Source of the DNA: Pyronema omphalodes | Taxonomy: Eukaryota; Ascomycota; Pezizomycetes; Pezizales; Pyronemataceae | Length of the DNA stretch: 64,000 bases | Direction of reading: 5' to 3' | Assembly (NCBI GenBank): GCA_024516155.1 | Contig: JAJJXM010000021.1 | Coordinates: forward strand, 310,001 to 374,000 | In this document: piece by piece, positions 9,485-21,296 of the stretch | How positions within the stretch are numbered: position 1 is the first letter of the stretch | Layout of the letters: the number at the start of each line of letters is the position of its first letter | Made by a program: the position numbers and the translations under genes | Notes under the pieces: model-generated | The model's database searches: none | What the model was told of the DNA's origin: nothing | What the model saw: the letters and a program-made list of their open reading frames with translations, nothing else

Positions 9485-12371
9485 TTACACCTTCTTACTG
9501 ATGCCTTTTGGCTTCAAGTTATCGAGGTCCTTGTACTCCCCATTGAAAGCTCTAATGATCCACTGATTCAACCTATCATAGACCATACGGTTTGCATTAT
9601 CTATTTTTTCTCCAAGTTAGTTTTGTTCTATTCGTTACATTTTGCCACAATCTATTCCTAGCTGCTCCATCATATACTCCTGGAGCATCCTGGAGCAAAG
9701 GAAAAAAAAAAAGGAGAGGGTTAACTTACGGAAATAAATACTATGATCACTATCCGGGAAAGCATGGAAATCATAATTCTCAACCCCGCGTAAATCAAAC
9801 TCATCCAACAACGTAAGACTGTTCTGGAAGTGAACATTATCATCGGCAACTCCATGCATTAGCAAGAACCTAGTTGAATTTCCAACTCTTTCCACTTCCT
9901 TAATTGTTGCATTATTATAACCCTGAGGATTATGTTGAGGGGTATGCATGTAGCGTTCAGTGTAAATGGAATCATAGTATCGCCAATCTGTTACCGGTGC
10001 AACAGCCATTCCATAACTAAAGGTATTACCGGCATCTTGTTCCAAGGTTTTCAATGTCATGAACCCTCCATATGACCAACCCCAGATCGCAATGCGGGAG
10101 GCGTCGACGTAGGGTAATGATGCATAGTGTTTTGCAGTGGCGATTTGGTCGTGAGATTCCCAATGTCCAAGGTTACCACGGACTGCAACTCTGGCTTTGC
10201 GGCCAATGAATCCGGTACCGCGTCCATCTACGGTTACAACTATGTAGTCTAATCCTCCAGCCATGTATGCTTGGAAATCTATCTTGAAGGCTTTTTGAAC
10301 CTGCTGAGAGCCGGGGCCACCGTAGACATGGAATATTACGGGGTATTTCTTGTTTTCGTCAAAATTGGGAGGACGACGTTCAACTACGTTGAGATCGAAA
10401 CCGTCGATGTTGATGGTGCTGTAGTGGAATGTTGGAAGAGTGTAACGGGTGGATAATTCCTTGAGGTCTTTGTTGTCTTCGATTCTCTTGGTGAAAGATG
10501 CGTCAACGGCAGGCATACCGATGACTTTTTGCCAGGGAATACCAGGACCGTCGTAGGTGAGCAAAGCATATCCACCTTCCTTGGAGTAGGAGACGTCGTA
10601 GAATCCATCCTGGGTAGTGTTGGTAATAGGCTTCAAGTCAGTTCCATCAAGCTTGACGGAGTAGACATGGCGTTCGATAGAGGAGCGCTGGGTAGAGACA
10701 AAGTAGACAAGACCATTGTTAAGGTCGATACCGGAGGGGGCATCAACGACTTCCCAGTCACCCTTTGTGAGCAACACCGGATCCTTGGCGTCAAGAGGAG
10801 AGAAGTAAGCCAAGTGATCGTAACCGTCATGGATTACGGTGTCGATGTAGCCGGGGGCGTTGCGGCCTTTGGAGGGGTCGGCGGGGATATAGCGGGTGGA
10901 TTGCGACTATGGGAGTTAGTGAGTGCTAGAGATAGTGAGTGATATGGGGTGACACACAACTTCAAACCAACCGCCGTCGATCTCGGCAACGTTGACTTCA
11001 CGGGCAACCTTTCCAGAACGGCTGCTGACATCAATGAGGATCATACGGAGGAGGTCAGACTCGCGGTTGGTCTCGCGGATAAGAACCTGTGTGTTACCGG
11101 CCCAGACAACCTCGGTGATCAATCTGTCATCATCGGGGAAGTCGTTCTTGATGTTAACGGAGAACACCTGCTTCCTGGCCAAGTCGAAGAACTGCAAGTC
11201 AACAACTGGGTTAGGAGCTCCAGCCTTGGGGTACTTGATGAAGTCAAGCTCGGGGTAATTCTCAAGACCCTCCTTTGGCATCTTACCAGACGGTCTGGAT
11301 GCAAAGTACTGAAGAGGGTACTCAGGGACCTCAGTCTCGTTGGTACGGAGGAATGCCAAGTGTTTTCCGTTCTCAGACCACCACATAGCGGTTGCACCAG
11401 CAAAGACCTCCTCCTCGTAGACCCAGTCGGGAATTCCATAGAACAGATCCTTGCTTCCATCCTTGGTAACCTCGATAGGAGGGTTCTGATTGTTGATCTC
11501 ACGAATCCTAATGTTGTTATCGACAACATACGCAATCGCATCACTCGTAGGAGCCCAAACAGCCAATGCAATCTTCTCCTCCTGCTTGTTGGGCACGAGG
11601 GGTTCTGCAATCTGAGTCTCGACATCCAAAATGAAGTATCTGGCGTAAAAAGAATGTCTCCAGTGCTACCACACACAAGTCAGCTTTGCCTTGTCTCAGC
11701 TCTCCTAATCACCAGGAACCCACCGACTCAATATGACTCGCCACCAAGACCTTCTTCAAATCCGGAGACGGCCAAAACCTCGAAATAGCAACGCTCACAT
11801 CCCCAACATTAATAGTCCTGTGCTTCATTAAGATATTCTTGTAGCTTGAATTCCTAACATCCTGCACCTCCAGGTATCCCTCATCCCCATCCGGCACCAA
11901 CATCAACCCATCACTCTCGCCCGAGATCCACTGTATCCCCTTCTTTCTCGGTCTCCACATACCCGTATGAATCTGCTCAATCGTAATGGGGTTGATAGCA
12001 GCCGCCGCCTTGCCGGGGTTATATGCCTCTCTCCCCAAGTAAACCAACAGCGCCAGTAACCATCCGCCTACTAAGACTCCGGCAATGATGTAGACATAAC
12101 GCTTGACTTTGTTTTCCATAGGCTTCATGTGTGGGGCGCCACTCTCAATATCAAGATCCTCATCGTCGCTCTCGGGATAGGCTCCATGTTTCTCGTTTGA
12201 CGCGTCGGGATCATCATATCGTTGTCCGTCGGGATGGATACGCTCGAGGATCAAGGAGGTGGTTGAAGTGCTGTCGATAGAGCGACGAGTAGGTGTGGCA
12301 AAGGCAGCGTTTACCTCGTCGGTGTCGTGTGCGTCGTCGCGGTATGGTTGTTGGGGTTTAGAGGACGACAT
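9485..12371 (-). CDS. dapB: Dipeptidyl aminopeptidase (type IV, S9B; vacuolar DapB/Ste13-like)
   Basis: Serine exopeptidase that removes X-Pro or X-Ala dipeptides from N-termini; the fungal DapB/DPAP B type is a type II membrane protein of the vacuole. Exons on the minus strand are 12371-11724, 11665-10958, 10906-9730 and 9600-9485, giving 882 residues, normal for the family. The order is a cytosolic acidic tail of about 90 residues, one membrane anchor (about 92-112, [20 protein letters not shown]), a beta-propeller region with [13 protein letters not shown], and a C-terminal alpha/beta hydrolase. Catalytic residues are visible: Ser in GWSYGG (about 730), Asp in GVADDNVH (about 808) and His in DSDHSIY (about 840). 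The DW+YEEEVF propeller loop of S9B enzymes is present as DWVYEEEVF. Junctions restore [19 protein letters not shown] and IYF|HNANRMVY. A Golgi Ste13-type role is the alternative; localisation cannot be read from the sequence. Confidence 0.96.
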
Positions 12372-13002
12372 TGCGGCGGGCCGCTGTCGGGAGTTTGTGG
12401 ATAGGTAAGGGGTTAGTTAGTGAGGTTCACAAAGCTGGAGAAAGCTGGGGAAGCTCGTTGTTATGAATTGGATGATGGAGCTGAGGACAGCTGTGGTGGG
12501 AAGCTATAATAAGCACCGTCTGCTATTGTCGCTATTGGGGGCGGCCCATGCGCGGTCGTCGTATTCTGTCACGCCTACCGAGCATCATTCGCTACGTTTC
12601 ATGCAAAACATCAGCCACAGTTTAAAGGGCAGGTAAGCACGCAATACTGAGCTCTTTCAACGGCTGTAATATCAATGGCGATATTATGGCTGTCGCTACT
12701 GCTTCTACGATACATACGAATCGCTGGTGGTTTCGCTCACAGGGACATACTCGCAGAGATGGAACTATAGGTAACTGTCGCTAAACGCTGTATGTATTCT
12801 AGGTATCTTGATTCATAACTTTTTTTGATGACGTCTCCAAATTCGTTGTCCTTCCTATCCCGTACATAACATGACAAGCATAATTGGCACCAGGCAGTTG
12901 TTTCGGAACAATTAAGACGCTTTTAAATACAGTTGGAAAAACACTGCGTCTATCACAGATCCTACACTACACGGCAAAAACAAAGAACCCCGCTAACCCA
13001 TT
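12372..13002. promoter_or_regulatory. Upstream region of dapB and 3' flank of atp1
   Basis: This 631-base gap lies 5' of dapB and 3' of atp1, both on minus. It must contain the dapB promoter and leader and the atp1 3' UTR. No specific operator was recognised. Confidence 0.5.
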
Positions 13003-15120
13003 TTACAAGAAAGACTTAACGAAAGAGGTGACAGCCTCCTTGAGGCGGGCCTCGAGCTCCTTGGAGAGAGCACCCTCCTTGATGATGGAAGCAAGAAGGT
13101 CAGCCTCGTTGGCCTTCATGTGGGCGGTGAAGTCAGCCTCGAACTGTCCAATCTTGTTGACGGGGATGTTGTCCAAGTGTCCGTTAACTCCGGCGTAGAT
13201 GAGGGGAACCTGCTCCTCAACTCCCATGGGGGAGTACTGCTTCTGCCTGTAATGGTTGTCAGAAATTGTATGCGACGGCTCTGTAGGAATTGACTTACTT
13301 GAGGAGCTCAGTAAGACGCTCACCACGGGCAAGGGTGGACTTGGTGGAAGCATCCAAGTCGGAACCGAACTGGGCGAAAGCGGCGACCTCACGGTACTGG
13401 GCCAAGAACAACTTCAAGGAACCGGCAACCTGCTTCATGGCCTTGACCTGGGCAGCGGATCCGACACGAGAGACGGAAAGACCGACGTTAATGGCGGGAC
13501 GGATACCCTTGTAGAACAACTCGGCCTCCAAGAAGATCTGTCCGTCGGTAATGGAAATGACGTTGGTGGGAATGTAGGCAGACACATCTCCTCCCTGGGT
13601 CTCAATGACGGGGAGAGCGGTCAAGGATCCAGATCCGTGGGCCTTACCCATCTTGGCGGCACGCTCGAGAAGACGAGAGTGGAGGTAGAAAACGCTATGG
13701 CCATGTTAGAATGCATGATGATGTAATGTGCGTGTGGCGTAAACTCACTCTCCGGGGTAAGCCTCACGTCCGGGGGGACGACGAAGCAAGAGGGACATCT
13801 GACGGTAAGCAACGGCCTGCTTGGACAAGTCGTCGTAGATGATAAGGGCGTGCTTTCCGTTGTCACGGAACCACTCTCCGACGGCACATCCAGTGAAGGG
13901 GGCCAAGAACTGAAGAGGAGCGGCCTCAGAGGCGGTGGCAGCAACGACGATGGAGTACTTCATGGCGTCGTTCTCCTCAAGGGTCTGAACGAACTGGGCG
14001 ACGGTGGAACGCTTCTGTCCAACGGCGACGTAGACACAGTAGAGCTTCTTGGACTCGTCGGTTCCAGAGTTCCAACGCTTCTGGTTAAGGATGGTGTCGA
14101 GAGCGACGGCAGTCTTACCGGTCTGACGGTCACCAATGATCAACTCACGCTGACCACGTCCGATGGGAACCATGGCGTCGACGGACTTAAGTCCGGTCTG
14201 GACAGGCTCACGAACGGAGGCACGGGGCAAAATACCAGGAGCCTTGACCTCAGTACGGGCCTTCTCCTTGGTGTTGATGGGTCCCTTTCCATCGATGGGG
14301 TTTCCGAGAGCGTCAACGACACGTCCGAGAAGGGCCTCTCCGACGGGAACGGAAACCTGGAAATTATTAGTTTTACCGAGAGGATACGGAAAATTGGGCG
14401 GGGTAATTGCATACAATCTCTCCGGTACGCTTGACGGTCTCACCCTCCTTGACGAGACGGTCGGAACCGAAAAGCACAACTCCGACCTGGCCGGCCTCCA
14501 AGTTCAAGCACATACCCTTGACTCCGGAAGCGAACTCGACCAACTCCTCAGCCTGGACGTTGGTAAGTCCGTGAACACGGGCGATACCGTCTCTGTCGAA
14601 TTGTAAGTCTCACTGCTCCGAGGCCGATATGGATATCCGGAAGTCATTGCTTACCCAACGGACAAGACACGTCCGGTCTCAGCCATGGAAGCCTCCTCCT
14701 GGACACCACGGATGCGCTGCTCGAGGATGGAAGAAACCTCGGTGGGGGAGGCCTTGGCCTCTCCGGCGTAGTTACGGACATGGGCGGCAATCGCGGGGGC
14801 GGCAGTGCGGGCCTATCGTAACTTTATCAGCCGCCGGAACCAAGTACAGTTGCATAGTCAATTGCTGAGATCCGTAATCTTCCGCAATCCCGAACCCGCA
14901 ACTCCAATTCATCCTCCGACACACACAAAAGACGAGTCGAATGCCGATTGTGGTTGTTGTTGATGAAGTCGATGTTGCCGATGGTGGGATGGCGGCATTG
15001 CTGAAAATTTTGGACCTCGGGCAATGTAGAAAGGGTAGTGGGTCAACGTACCGCGACGATTCTGCCAGCCGACAGAGCACCGACGGTGCGGGTAGTTTGG
15101 CGGAGAGCCGTTCTGAACAT
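13003..15120 (-). CDS. atp1: Mitochondrial F1F0 ATP synthase subunit alpha
   Basis: The alpha subunit of F1 forms the alpha3beta3 ring with beta and binds nucleotide non-catalytically; it acts on the matrix side of the inner membrane. Minus-strand exons are 15120-15052, 14812-14655, 14592-14415, 14356-13749, 13694-13299 and 13246-13003, summing to 550 residues, the usual precursor length. The N-terminus [20 protein letters not shown] is an arginine-rich mitochondrial presequence, confined largely to exon 1. Motifs seen are the Walker A GDRQTGKT (about 210-217), the GQKRSTVAQ region, [21 protein letters not shown] (Walker B region) and the alpha/beta signature [10 protein letters not shown] in exon 5. 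The C-terminus ends [10 protein letters not shown]. Codon use is strongly biased (C-ending, few rare codons), as expected of a highly expressed gene; this bias also creates long false frames on the opposite strand. It is divergent from rpb7. Confidence 0.98.
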
Positions 15121-16534
15121 TGTGTATGTGGATTATGTGGAAGTTAGAAGGAGAGGAGAGGAAGAGGAGAGTAAGGGCCCTCTTGGATGTAGTGGTACTT
15201 AGTGTGGGTGATGAGAAAAGAGGCGGGAGGGATGATGGGGGGGTGGTTTGGTTTGAGCACGATGGGGGAATTTTGCAGCACAGGCCAGGACTATCCAGTT
15301 GCCCGAGCCGGGCAACAGCGCCCACCCAGCCAATCAATTCCGTTCCCCCCGCAACAAGGGCATTGTGCTCGGAGGCTCTGCGCATCCGAAAAGCGAGGAT
15401 GACGGCGAGAAGGGGAGATATATTTTGCGGGGAGAGGACAATTCAATATTAATGGCAAAAATTATTTGTGTATTTTAATTTTGGTTTGTATTTTACGGGT
15501 TTCGGGGGTGCGGGGAGCAGTGAAGAGTTTTCTATGGGTATGGTTTTACATTTTTTGATTTTGCCGTGGGTAATAATTCGGGGGTGTAGGAATTGGTTTC
15601 AAGATTTCGATCGGAGAGAGGGCAGCAGAGTTTCACAAAGCACATAGGCCATGAAGCAAGGAAGAGCCGACGGCGGGTGATCACAGTCTGGCTCAAAGGA
15701 TCCGTCATGCGTACTCGAGTGCTGGCGTTGCAGCAGTTTGGTGGGGAAATGCCGGGCTGATGCAGCCTTGTCTGTAGCCTTGTCTGTAGCCTTGTCTGAG
15801 CCTTGTTTGGAGCCTGTCTGGAGCCTTTTCACCGGCCTCTTATGCAGCCTTTCCGGATGCCGGGTCAAGGCAAAGCTTCGCTTACCTCAGCCACAAACAG
15901 AGCCGCATCAAGTCCTAGTGTGTAATTGAGCCTCAGTCCGTGCGGGTTTGCAGCACATACATACATGCATTCGACTCTGCTTACCTCATCACTCACGCAG
16001 AGCCGCATCCTCTCCCCCATCAACCAAGTATGTACACTGTAGTACTCCTGTTCCCCCGGTGACAGCAATAATACAAATCTTTTGTTTTGAATGTGAATGC
16101 AGGAATGCGGTTTTCAACCCTTTCATCGTAGTCCCTCATCGAACCCCAATGTGTGATTGCTGACTGATCATAACCAACCGCTTTGTTCAAACAACTCTTC
16201 TGTGAACCCCCAGACCCAGTCGATCAAAGCGCCGATCACTCTCACTCGCTCGCGGCTGCGAACTTTCCTATCTGCTTCCCACGCATTCAACATCTAACAA
16301 CAGTCGCTAGCATCTCTTTCCCCCACGCTCGCACAGCCAACTCCAATTCCATTTTCCCCCACGACGCCTTTACTGGTCAGTCACCCCGAGTTTCCCGCGC
16401 CGTCGTCAGGAGCTATCGTCTATCTCGCACAACTTTGCCGTCACAAACTCAAAGCAACACACCCGTGACGCGACGACGACGACGGGAGACCTATAGCACG
16501 CGCCGAGTCCGAGATATATATACAAACGGCCACG
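15121..16534. promoter_or_regulatory. Shared upstream region of divergent atp1 and rpb7
   Basis: These 1.4 kb separate the start codons of atp1 (minus) and rpb7 (plus), so they hold both promoters and leaders. It contains a short tandem repeat at 15763-15827. Two related blocks sharing 'gcttacctca' and 'cagagccgcatc' lie near 15890 and 15980. A C-rich, pyrimidine-rich leader-like stretch (about 16190-16480) precedes rpb7. No protein-like frame was found. Confidence 0.55.
15763..15827. repeat. Short tandem repeat, unit about 12 bases (agccttgtctgt)
   Basis: Five to six copies of agccttgtctgt and near variants (agccttgtttgg, agcctgtctgg) follow each other. The first three are nearly exact and the later ones diverge. 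It lies in the atp1-rpb7 intergenic region. Confidence 0.8.
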
Positions 16535-17147
16535 ATGTTTTTCATTCGCGAGCTCGAGAAGACGATCACGTTGCACCCGTCATACTTCGGGCCCAACATG
16601 CGTGAATACCTCATCCACAAGCTACACGACGACGTTGAGGGATCCTGTACTGGACAGTACTTTATCATCTGCGTGGTCGACCACGAGCAGATTACCTTGG
16701 GAAAGATAATACCGGGGCGTGGAGATGCAGAGTTCACCATCCACTACAAGGCCATTGTTTACAGGCCATTCCGAGGCGAGACGGTCGATGCAGTTGTTAC
16801 CAGTGTCAACAAGATGGGATTCTTTGCGGAAGTCGGCGCTCTCCAGTGCTTCGTCTCCAAGCAGGCCATCCCTTCTGAAATCCCCTTCGATGAGTCGGCG
16901 AATCCTCCTCAATACAGTGATGGAGCAGACCAGGTGATAGCAAAGGGTGCTCACGTGAGAATGAAGCTTGTTGGTATACGGAGTGATGTCGGCAAGATGT
17001 ACGCCACGGCTAGTATTAAGGAAGTGAGTTTGTACTTGTCCTCCCTGCTACAAACACTTACTAACCTCTGTAGGACTACCTTGGGTGGGTAAATCAGCTC
17101 CTTTGTTTATTGTGCAGACTGACAGCAATGTTTCTAGTGTATTGTAA
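16535..17147 (+). CDS. rpb7: RNA polymerase II subunit Rpb7
   Basis: Rpb7 pairs with Rpb4 to form the stalk of RNA polymerase II, which contacts nascent RNA and initiation factors in the nucleus. Exons are 16535-17023, 17074-17084 and 17138-17147, giving 169 residues (yeast Rpb7 has 171). The N-terminal RNP-like half MFFIRELEKTITLHPSYFGPNM is followed by the S1/OB domain from about residue 78 (FRGETVDAVVTSVNKMGFFAEVGALQCFVSKQAIP). The last two exons are tiny: 11 bases (GAC TAC CTT GG) and 10 bases (T GTA TTG TAA), together encoding the DYLGVL end. This matches the conserved C-terminus of the family and so supports the unusual microexon structure. Confidence 0.96.
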
Positions 17148-17943
17148 CCCATCATCTCTTACTATCACGACCAGTTGTCCACTATTCCACCTTCTGTACC
17201 ACAATCATACTACAATGCGAACATATCAGTTTAGTCTTCTTCGGTCCGGTCTACTAATATCCCCATAAATAGCTTAGTTTGGAAAAGTGTCTGTCATCGT
17301 CCTTTTTGCATCTTCAAGTTTATCTCAAGTTTCCTTGTTTTTTCTTTTTGGTTTCATTACCAGTGTTGTATCTGTGTACAAAGGGCGTAAAATTGGGCGG
17401 GTTTGGGTTTTCTTTTACTTTTTTTTTGTCTACCACCGGGATGGGATATTTACTGCTTACTGGATTAGATATGAACCAAACTGTAGAGGTTGTGTGCGTT
17501 GTTAACTTTGTGTATGTTCTTGATGGATGAATATTGGGATCACGGGAACAGGGGATTATTTTGGCTTCTGTCCAGCTCTTTGTCTCATAATAGGGACAGA
17601 TGAAAGTTACGCCTTTTTCCTGAGGCCACCCAATGCTGTACCTATCTATTATCCATCAAAACAATACAAAATTTTCATGCCACCAAGCAAAAAAGTCATT
17701 TAAAATTCTTACTACTTTTTTTCATTTATTACAGGCGAAAGCTGAATCGTAGAGTTATCCTTTGTTTAAAGCATCTGTTCAACGCGTCTGCATATCACGT
17801 GTCGAGGTGGGTCCTCTAGTCGATGACGCCAGAGATGAGGTGGGGGGGATCCTTAACCGCTTAGATTGCGGCTCCTTATCTCAGGATGGCGGGGCAGCAA
17901 GCACGTCACCTCAACACCGAACTACGGAAAACCGACAGGAACA
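17148..17943. other. rpb7-mms19 intergenic region
   Basis: This tandem intergenic region should hold the rpb7 terminator region and the mms19 promoter. A CACGTG box lies near 17796. No gene was recognised; the frames at 17279-17530 are T-rich and not protein-like. Confidence 0.5.
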
Positions 17944-20900
17944 ATGAAGGAAGCAGCACTGTATATGCACCATGCCGAGCGGGATCCAGCAGAGGCGAAA
18001 CGCATTGCGCAAGACACAGCGAAACGTTAGGACCCCTTGATCTGGAACTTGTGGCGAGCGCACAAAGCTAATCGTACCTGACATAACTGCAGGTATTGAA
18101 TCAAAAGAGTTGAAGCTACTAGAAGTCGTACAATCCCTCGGAGAATACCTTACCGATGATGATACCACTGTACGCGCAAAGGGTATGACCCTATCTATCT
18201 ACATCCGCCATGCCTGCGCTGACGGAAAGCAGCGATCGGATTCCTCGCGGGAGTTCTAGCAGAGCTCGGTCCTAGGTCTTTGACTAGACAGCAAGTACCG
18301 GTTATTACACAGTTTCTTAGCGACCGCTTCGAGGATGAAACCGGATTGAAGGAAATAGCTGCGGCGTTGACCAGTATGACCAAGATGCATTTCTTTGGTG
18401 ATAGCGAGGCTACACTGGTTGCGACAGAGATGATCAAAGTTGACCTACCGAAGCACCCACCTAGCACCAGGTTTGCGGTGTTGACCCTACTAGATGCATT
18501 GATGTCTGGATACCGGGACTCTTTGAAAGATATGGGTGACAAGTTTATCACTGGACTTGCGGATATGGTCGGTGGTGAGAAGGATCCTAGGAACTTGATG
18601 ATTTTGTTTTCTATCATGAAGGTCATTTTGGTAGAGTTTGATATTGTGCGACATACTGAGGTAAGGCTATACTCAATTCCTATGTTGCAAGCTTCAGATA
18701 TTAATGTTACGATAGTTGATGTTCGATATCGTATACTGCTACTTCCCAATCACCTTCCGCCCACCCCCCGATGATCCCTACGGAATCACCGCCCAAGACC
18801 TCAAAAACCGTCTTCGAGAATGCATTGCAAGCACTCGCCACTTCGCCGGCCAAGTCTTCCCCAGCTTAATCGAGAAGCTCGATTCCACCTCCCAGAATGT
18901 AAAAATGGATGTCTTACACACCATGAAAGACTGCGCTTTAAACTATGGTTCCGGTACCATGTCCACCAACAGCTCCCAGCTCTGGGCAGCTGTGAAATTT
19001 GAGATTTTGAATGCGACAGAAAGCGATGACTTGGCCAATGAAGCTCTCTTAGTGGTCAAGGCTATTGCAACTTCGCTGTCAACTGGCTTGACTGAAGTTC
19101 CTCCTGCGAACACTCCGTTGACTAGATACCTCAAGTCAATTGTCAAGGAGTGTCTTGAACTACTTCAAGAGCCCCAGCAGAAGCAGGCTAAACCAGCTGG
19201 ACGCATTCTGGCCACTGTTGCAACGGCTAGTGCACCGGCTTTTGCATTTATCATGCAGAGTGTTATGCCTGCTTTGTTGTTGGTTTACTCCGACGCTGGA
19301 TCCATTGCAAAGCAGAGAGCTATGTTACAGGTTTTGAATCAATTCTTTGACTCTGCCGTTGAGATCTACGGAACCTGGACTACTGTTGAGGCGGCGCCTT
19401 CTATTGAGAATCCTCTTCAGGAGCACCGTGAGAAGTTATTTGAGATTTATTCTCAGGCATTGATGGGTAGCAACAAGGATGAGACCAGCTTCCGCCAGAC
19501 TGCTATGAGAGGGCTGGGAAAACTTTCTAACATTAGGAAGTTTTTGGAGGAGAGTGAAATTGGGATGGTGGTGCAGTATCTCGATGAGATTGCACTTGGT
19601 GCCGAAGAGAAGGAGGAGGTCAAGGACGAGGCATTGCAGAATTTAAGGGAGATTTCGAAGTTCAAGAGTAACTTGATCATGCAAATCACTTTCCCTGCGT
19701 TTATGGCTAGACTTCCGGACTCAGAGGAGGAGAGCAAGACTGAAAATAAGCCTTACCTTGATACCCTTGAGGCTTTGGCGAAGCTTAGCTTTGAAAGGCC
19801 AGTTTTCGAGGTGTTATTGACGAGGTTGTTGAACAAGTTGGAGGTTGTATTGAACAGTAAGTTTCTTCAATGGAAATACAAAACGACAGGTGCTAATGGA
19901 TGTATAGGTGGTTCTGGTCCTGAATACCCTTGTGCTATCCTTCGGGCATTGCTTTACGTTCTCCAGAATAAGCCCAAGAGCTCACTCGATGATACTAAGG
20001 CATACTACAACCGCCTCATTCCTCCTCTCTTGACCAAGACTATCCTCCCCTTGGTCAGCGAATCTGGATCAACCGTCCTAGCCGATGACTCCGTTCTCGA
20101 CGTCACTGGTCGTCTTCTTCACATCATCACTCACGCTCTTGATGTCGAATCTCAGAAGACCGTTGTCGAAAACACCTTCAACCTCTTCATCTCCAACACT
20201 CCTAGCAACCTCGTCCTCGAGTCCTCGGATTCCGTAGCTACCAACTTCCGTCCTCTCTCCTCCGACTGCACCCCCCAAATTGCCGGTTGCACAACTCTCC
20301 TTGCCTCCGTCCTTTCCGCAGTCCCCCCGGCAGTCATTTCCTTGCCCTCTCTCTCCGCCTTCGTTGAGCAACTCGCCACCCTCGCTATCACCCCCAAATC
20401 ACCCGCCCATCGCCTCGCCCTCCTCCGTATTATCAGCATCACCATCAACAAAACCCTTTCTCCCTCTGACCTCCCCGCGATTCAAAATCTCTTCTCCTCC
20501 CTACTCTCCTCAATCAACGAGTCCCCAACCGGCGAAAAGGCAGAAAACCATCTCCGCATCCTCTTCTACATCACTGTCCCCCTTCTCCTCCGGGCCGACA
20601 AAGCCGGCTTCTCACTTCTCACCACCTCTCTCATTCCCCTCTTGACCACACCTCTCGGAGCATCATGCGCCCGCGGTTTCCAACTCCTCCTCTCCCCCTC
20701 CCCCGACCTCTCCAAAGAAAACCACGCCATCCTCCGCCTCCTCTACAAACAACGCGTTTTCTCCCAAGTCGTCCCCTTATTAATCGACGGCTTCAAGCAA
20801 TCCGACTCCACCAGCAAACCCAACTTCCTAATAGCGCTCAGCAACATCATCCGCTATGTTCCCTCCAGCATCATAACTCCCGAGCTACCAAAACTACTAC

Positions 20901-21256
20901 CATTGTTATTGCAAAGTATGGATCTAGAAGATACCGGAGTAAAAGCAGCAACCATCGAGACTTTGTTAGTTACGATTTCAGAATCTGCAGATGTTGTTAA
21001 GGAACATCTTGGTTCTGTGGTGAGTAGATTATTGAAAGCTACTGAGGCCCCGGCGAATCCGGTTAGGGTTAGGATTATGGCTCTTAGGTGTATTAAGGCT
21101 TTCCCGACGGCGTTGAGAAGGGAATTGTTGTTGCCGTATAAAAGACAGGTTGTGAAAATGTTGACGGGTGCCTTGGAGGACCCGAGGAGAAATGTTAGGA
21201 AGGAGGCGGTTGAGGCGAGGGGTGTTTGGAGTAGACTGGGCGAGGGGGAGGAGTAG
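17944..21256 (+). CDS. mms19: Mms19 (Met18) HEAT-repeat protein, cytosolic Fe-S targeting and DNA repair
   Basis: Mms19 is the scaffold of the cytosolic iron-sulfur targeting complex that hands Fe-S clusters to nuclear enzymes such as XPD/Rad3 and DNA polymerases; it also affects TFIIH and nucleotide-excision repair. Exons are 17944-18025, 18093-18182, 18233-18660, 18716-19856 and 19908-21256, giving 1029 residues, the normal size. Characteristic stretches are LLEVVQSLGEYLTDDDTTVRAK, FLAGVLAELGPRSLTRQQVPVITQFL, DRFEDETGLKEIA and FRPPPDDPYGITAQDLKNRLRECIA (MMS19 N domain). A long alpha-helical HEAT array follows, ending in AFPTALRRELLLPYKRQVVKML with the conserved PRRNVRKEAV. The start is the least certain part: exon 1 begins at the first Met of MKEAALYMHHAERDP, its frame is open further upstream, and the first donor is an uncommon GTTAGG. 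The 51-base intron at 19857-19907 is a multiple of three and has no stop, so it can be missed by gene finders. It has GTAAGT, GCTAATG and TATAG signals. Confidence 0.95.
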
Positions 21257-21296
21257 ACTGGGTGAGGGGGAGGAGTAGATTGGGTGAGGGGGAGGA
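21231..21296. repeat. Three tandem 22-base units across the mms19 stop codon
   Basis: Units at 21231-21252, 21253-21274 and 21275-21296 (gtagactgggcgaggg..., then one or two C-to-T differences). The first unit encodes the end of Mms19 (SRLGEGEE); the stop TAG lies at the start of the second. Confidence 0.95.

Noticed and set aside
10949..11788. 279-codon plus-strand open frame
   Set aside because: It lies opposite dapB coding exons and its introns. It is an antisense shadow of C-ending codon bias and has no family resemblance.
13256..14606. Several long plus-strand frames (up to 194 codons)
   Set aside because: All mirror atp1 exons on the minus strand. They are Gly/Ser/Thr-rich artefacts of strong codon bias.
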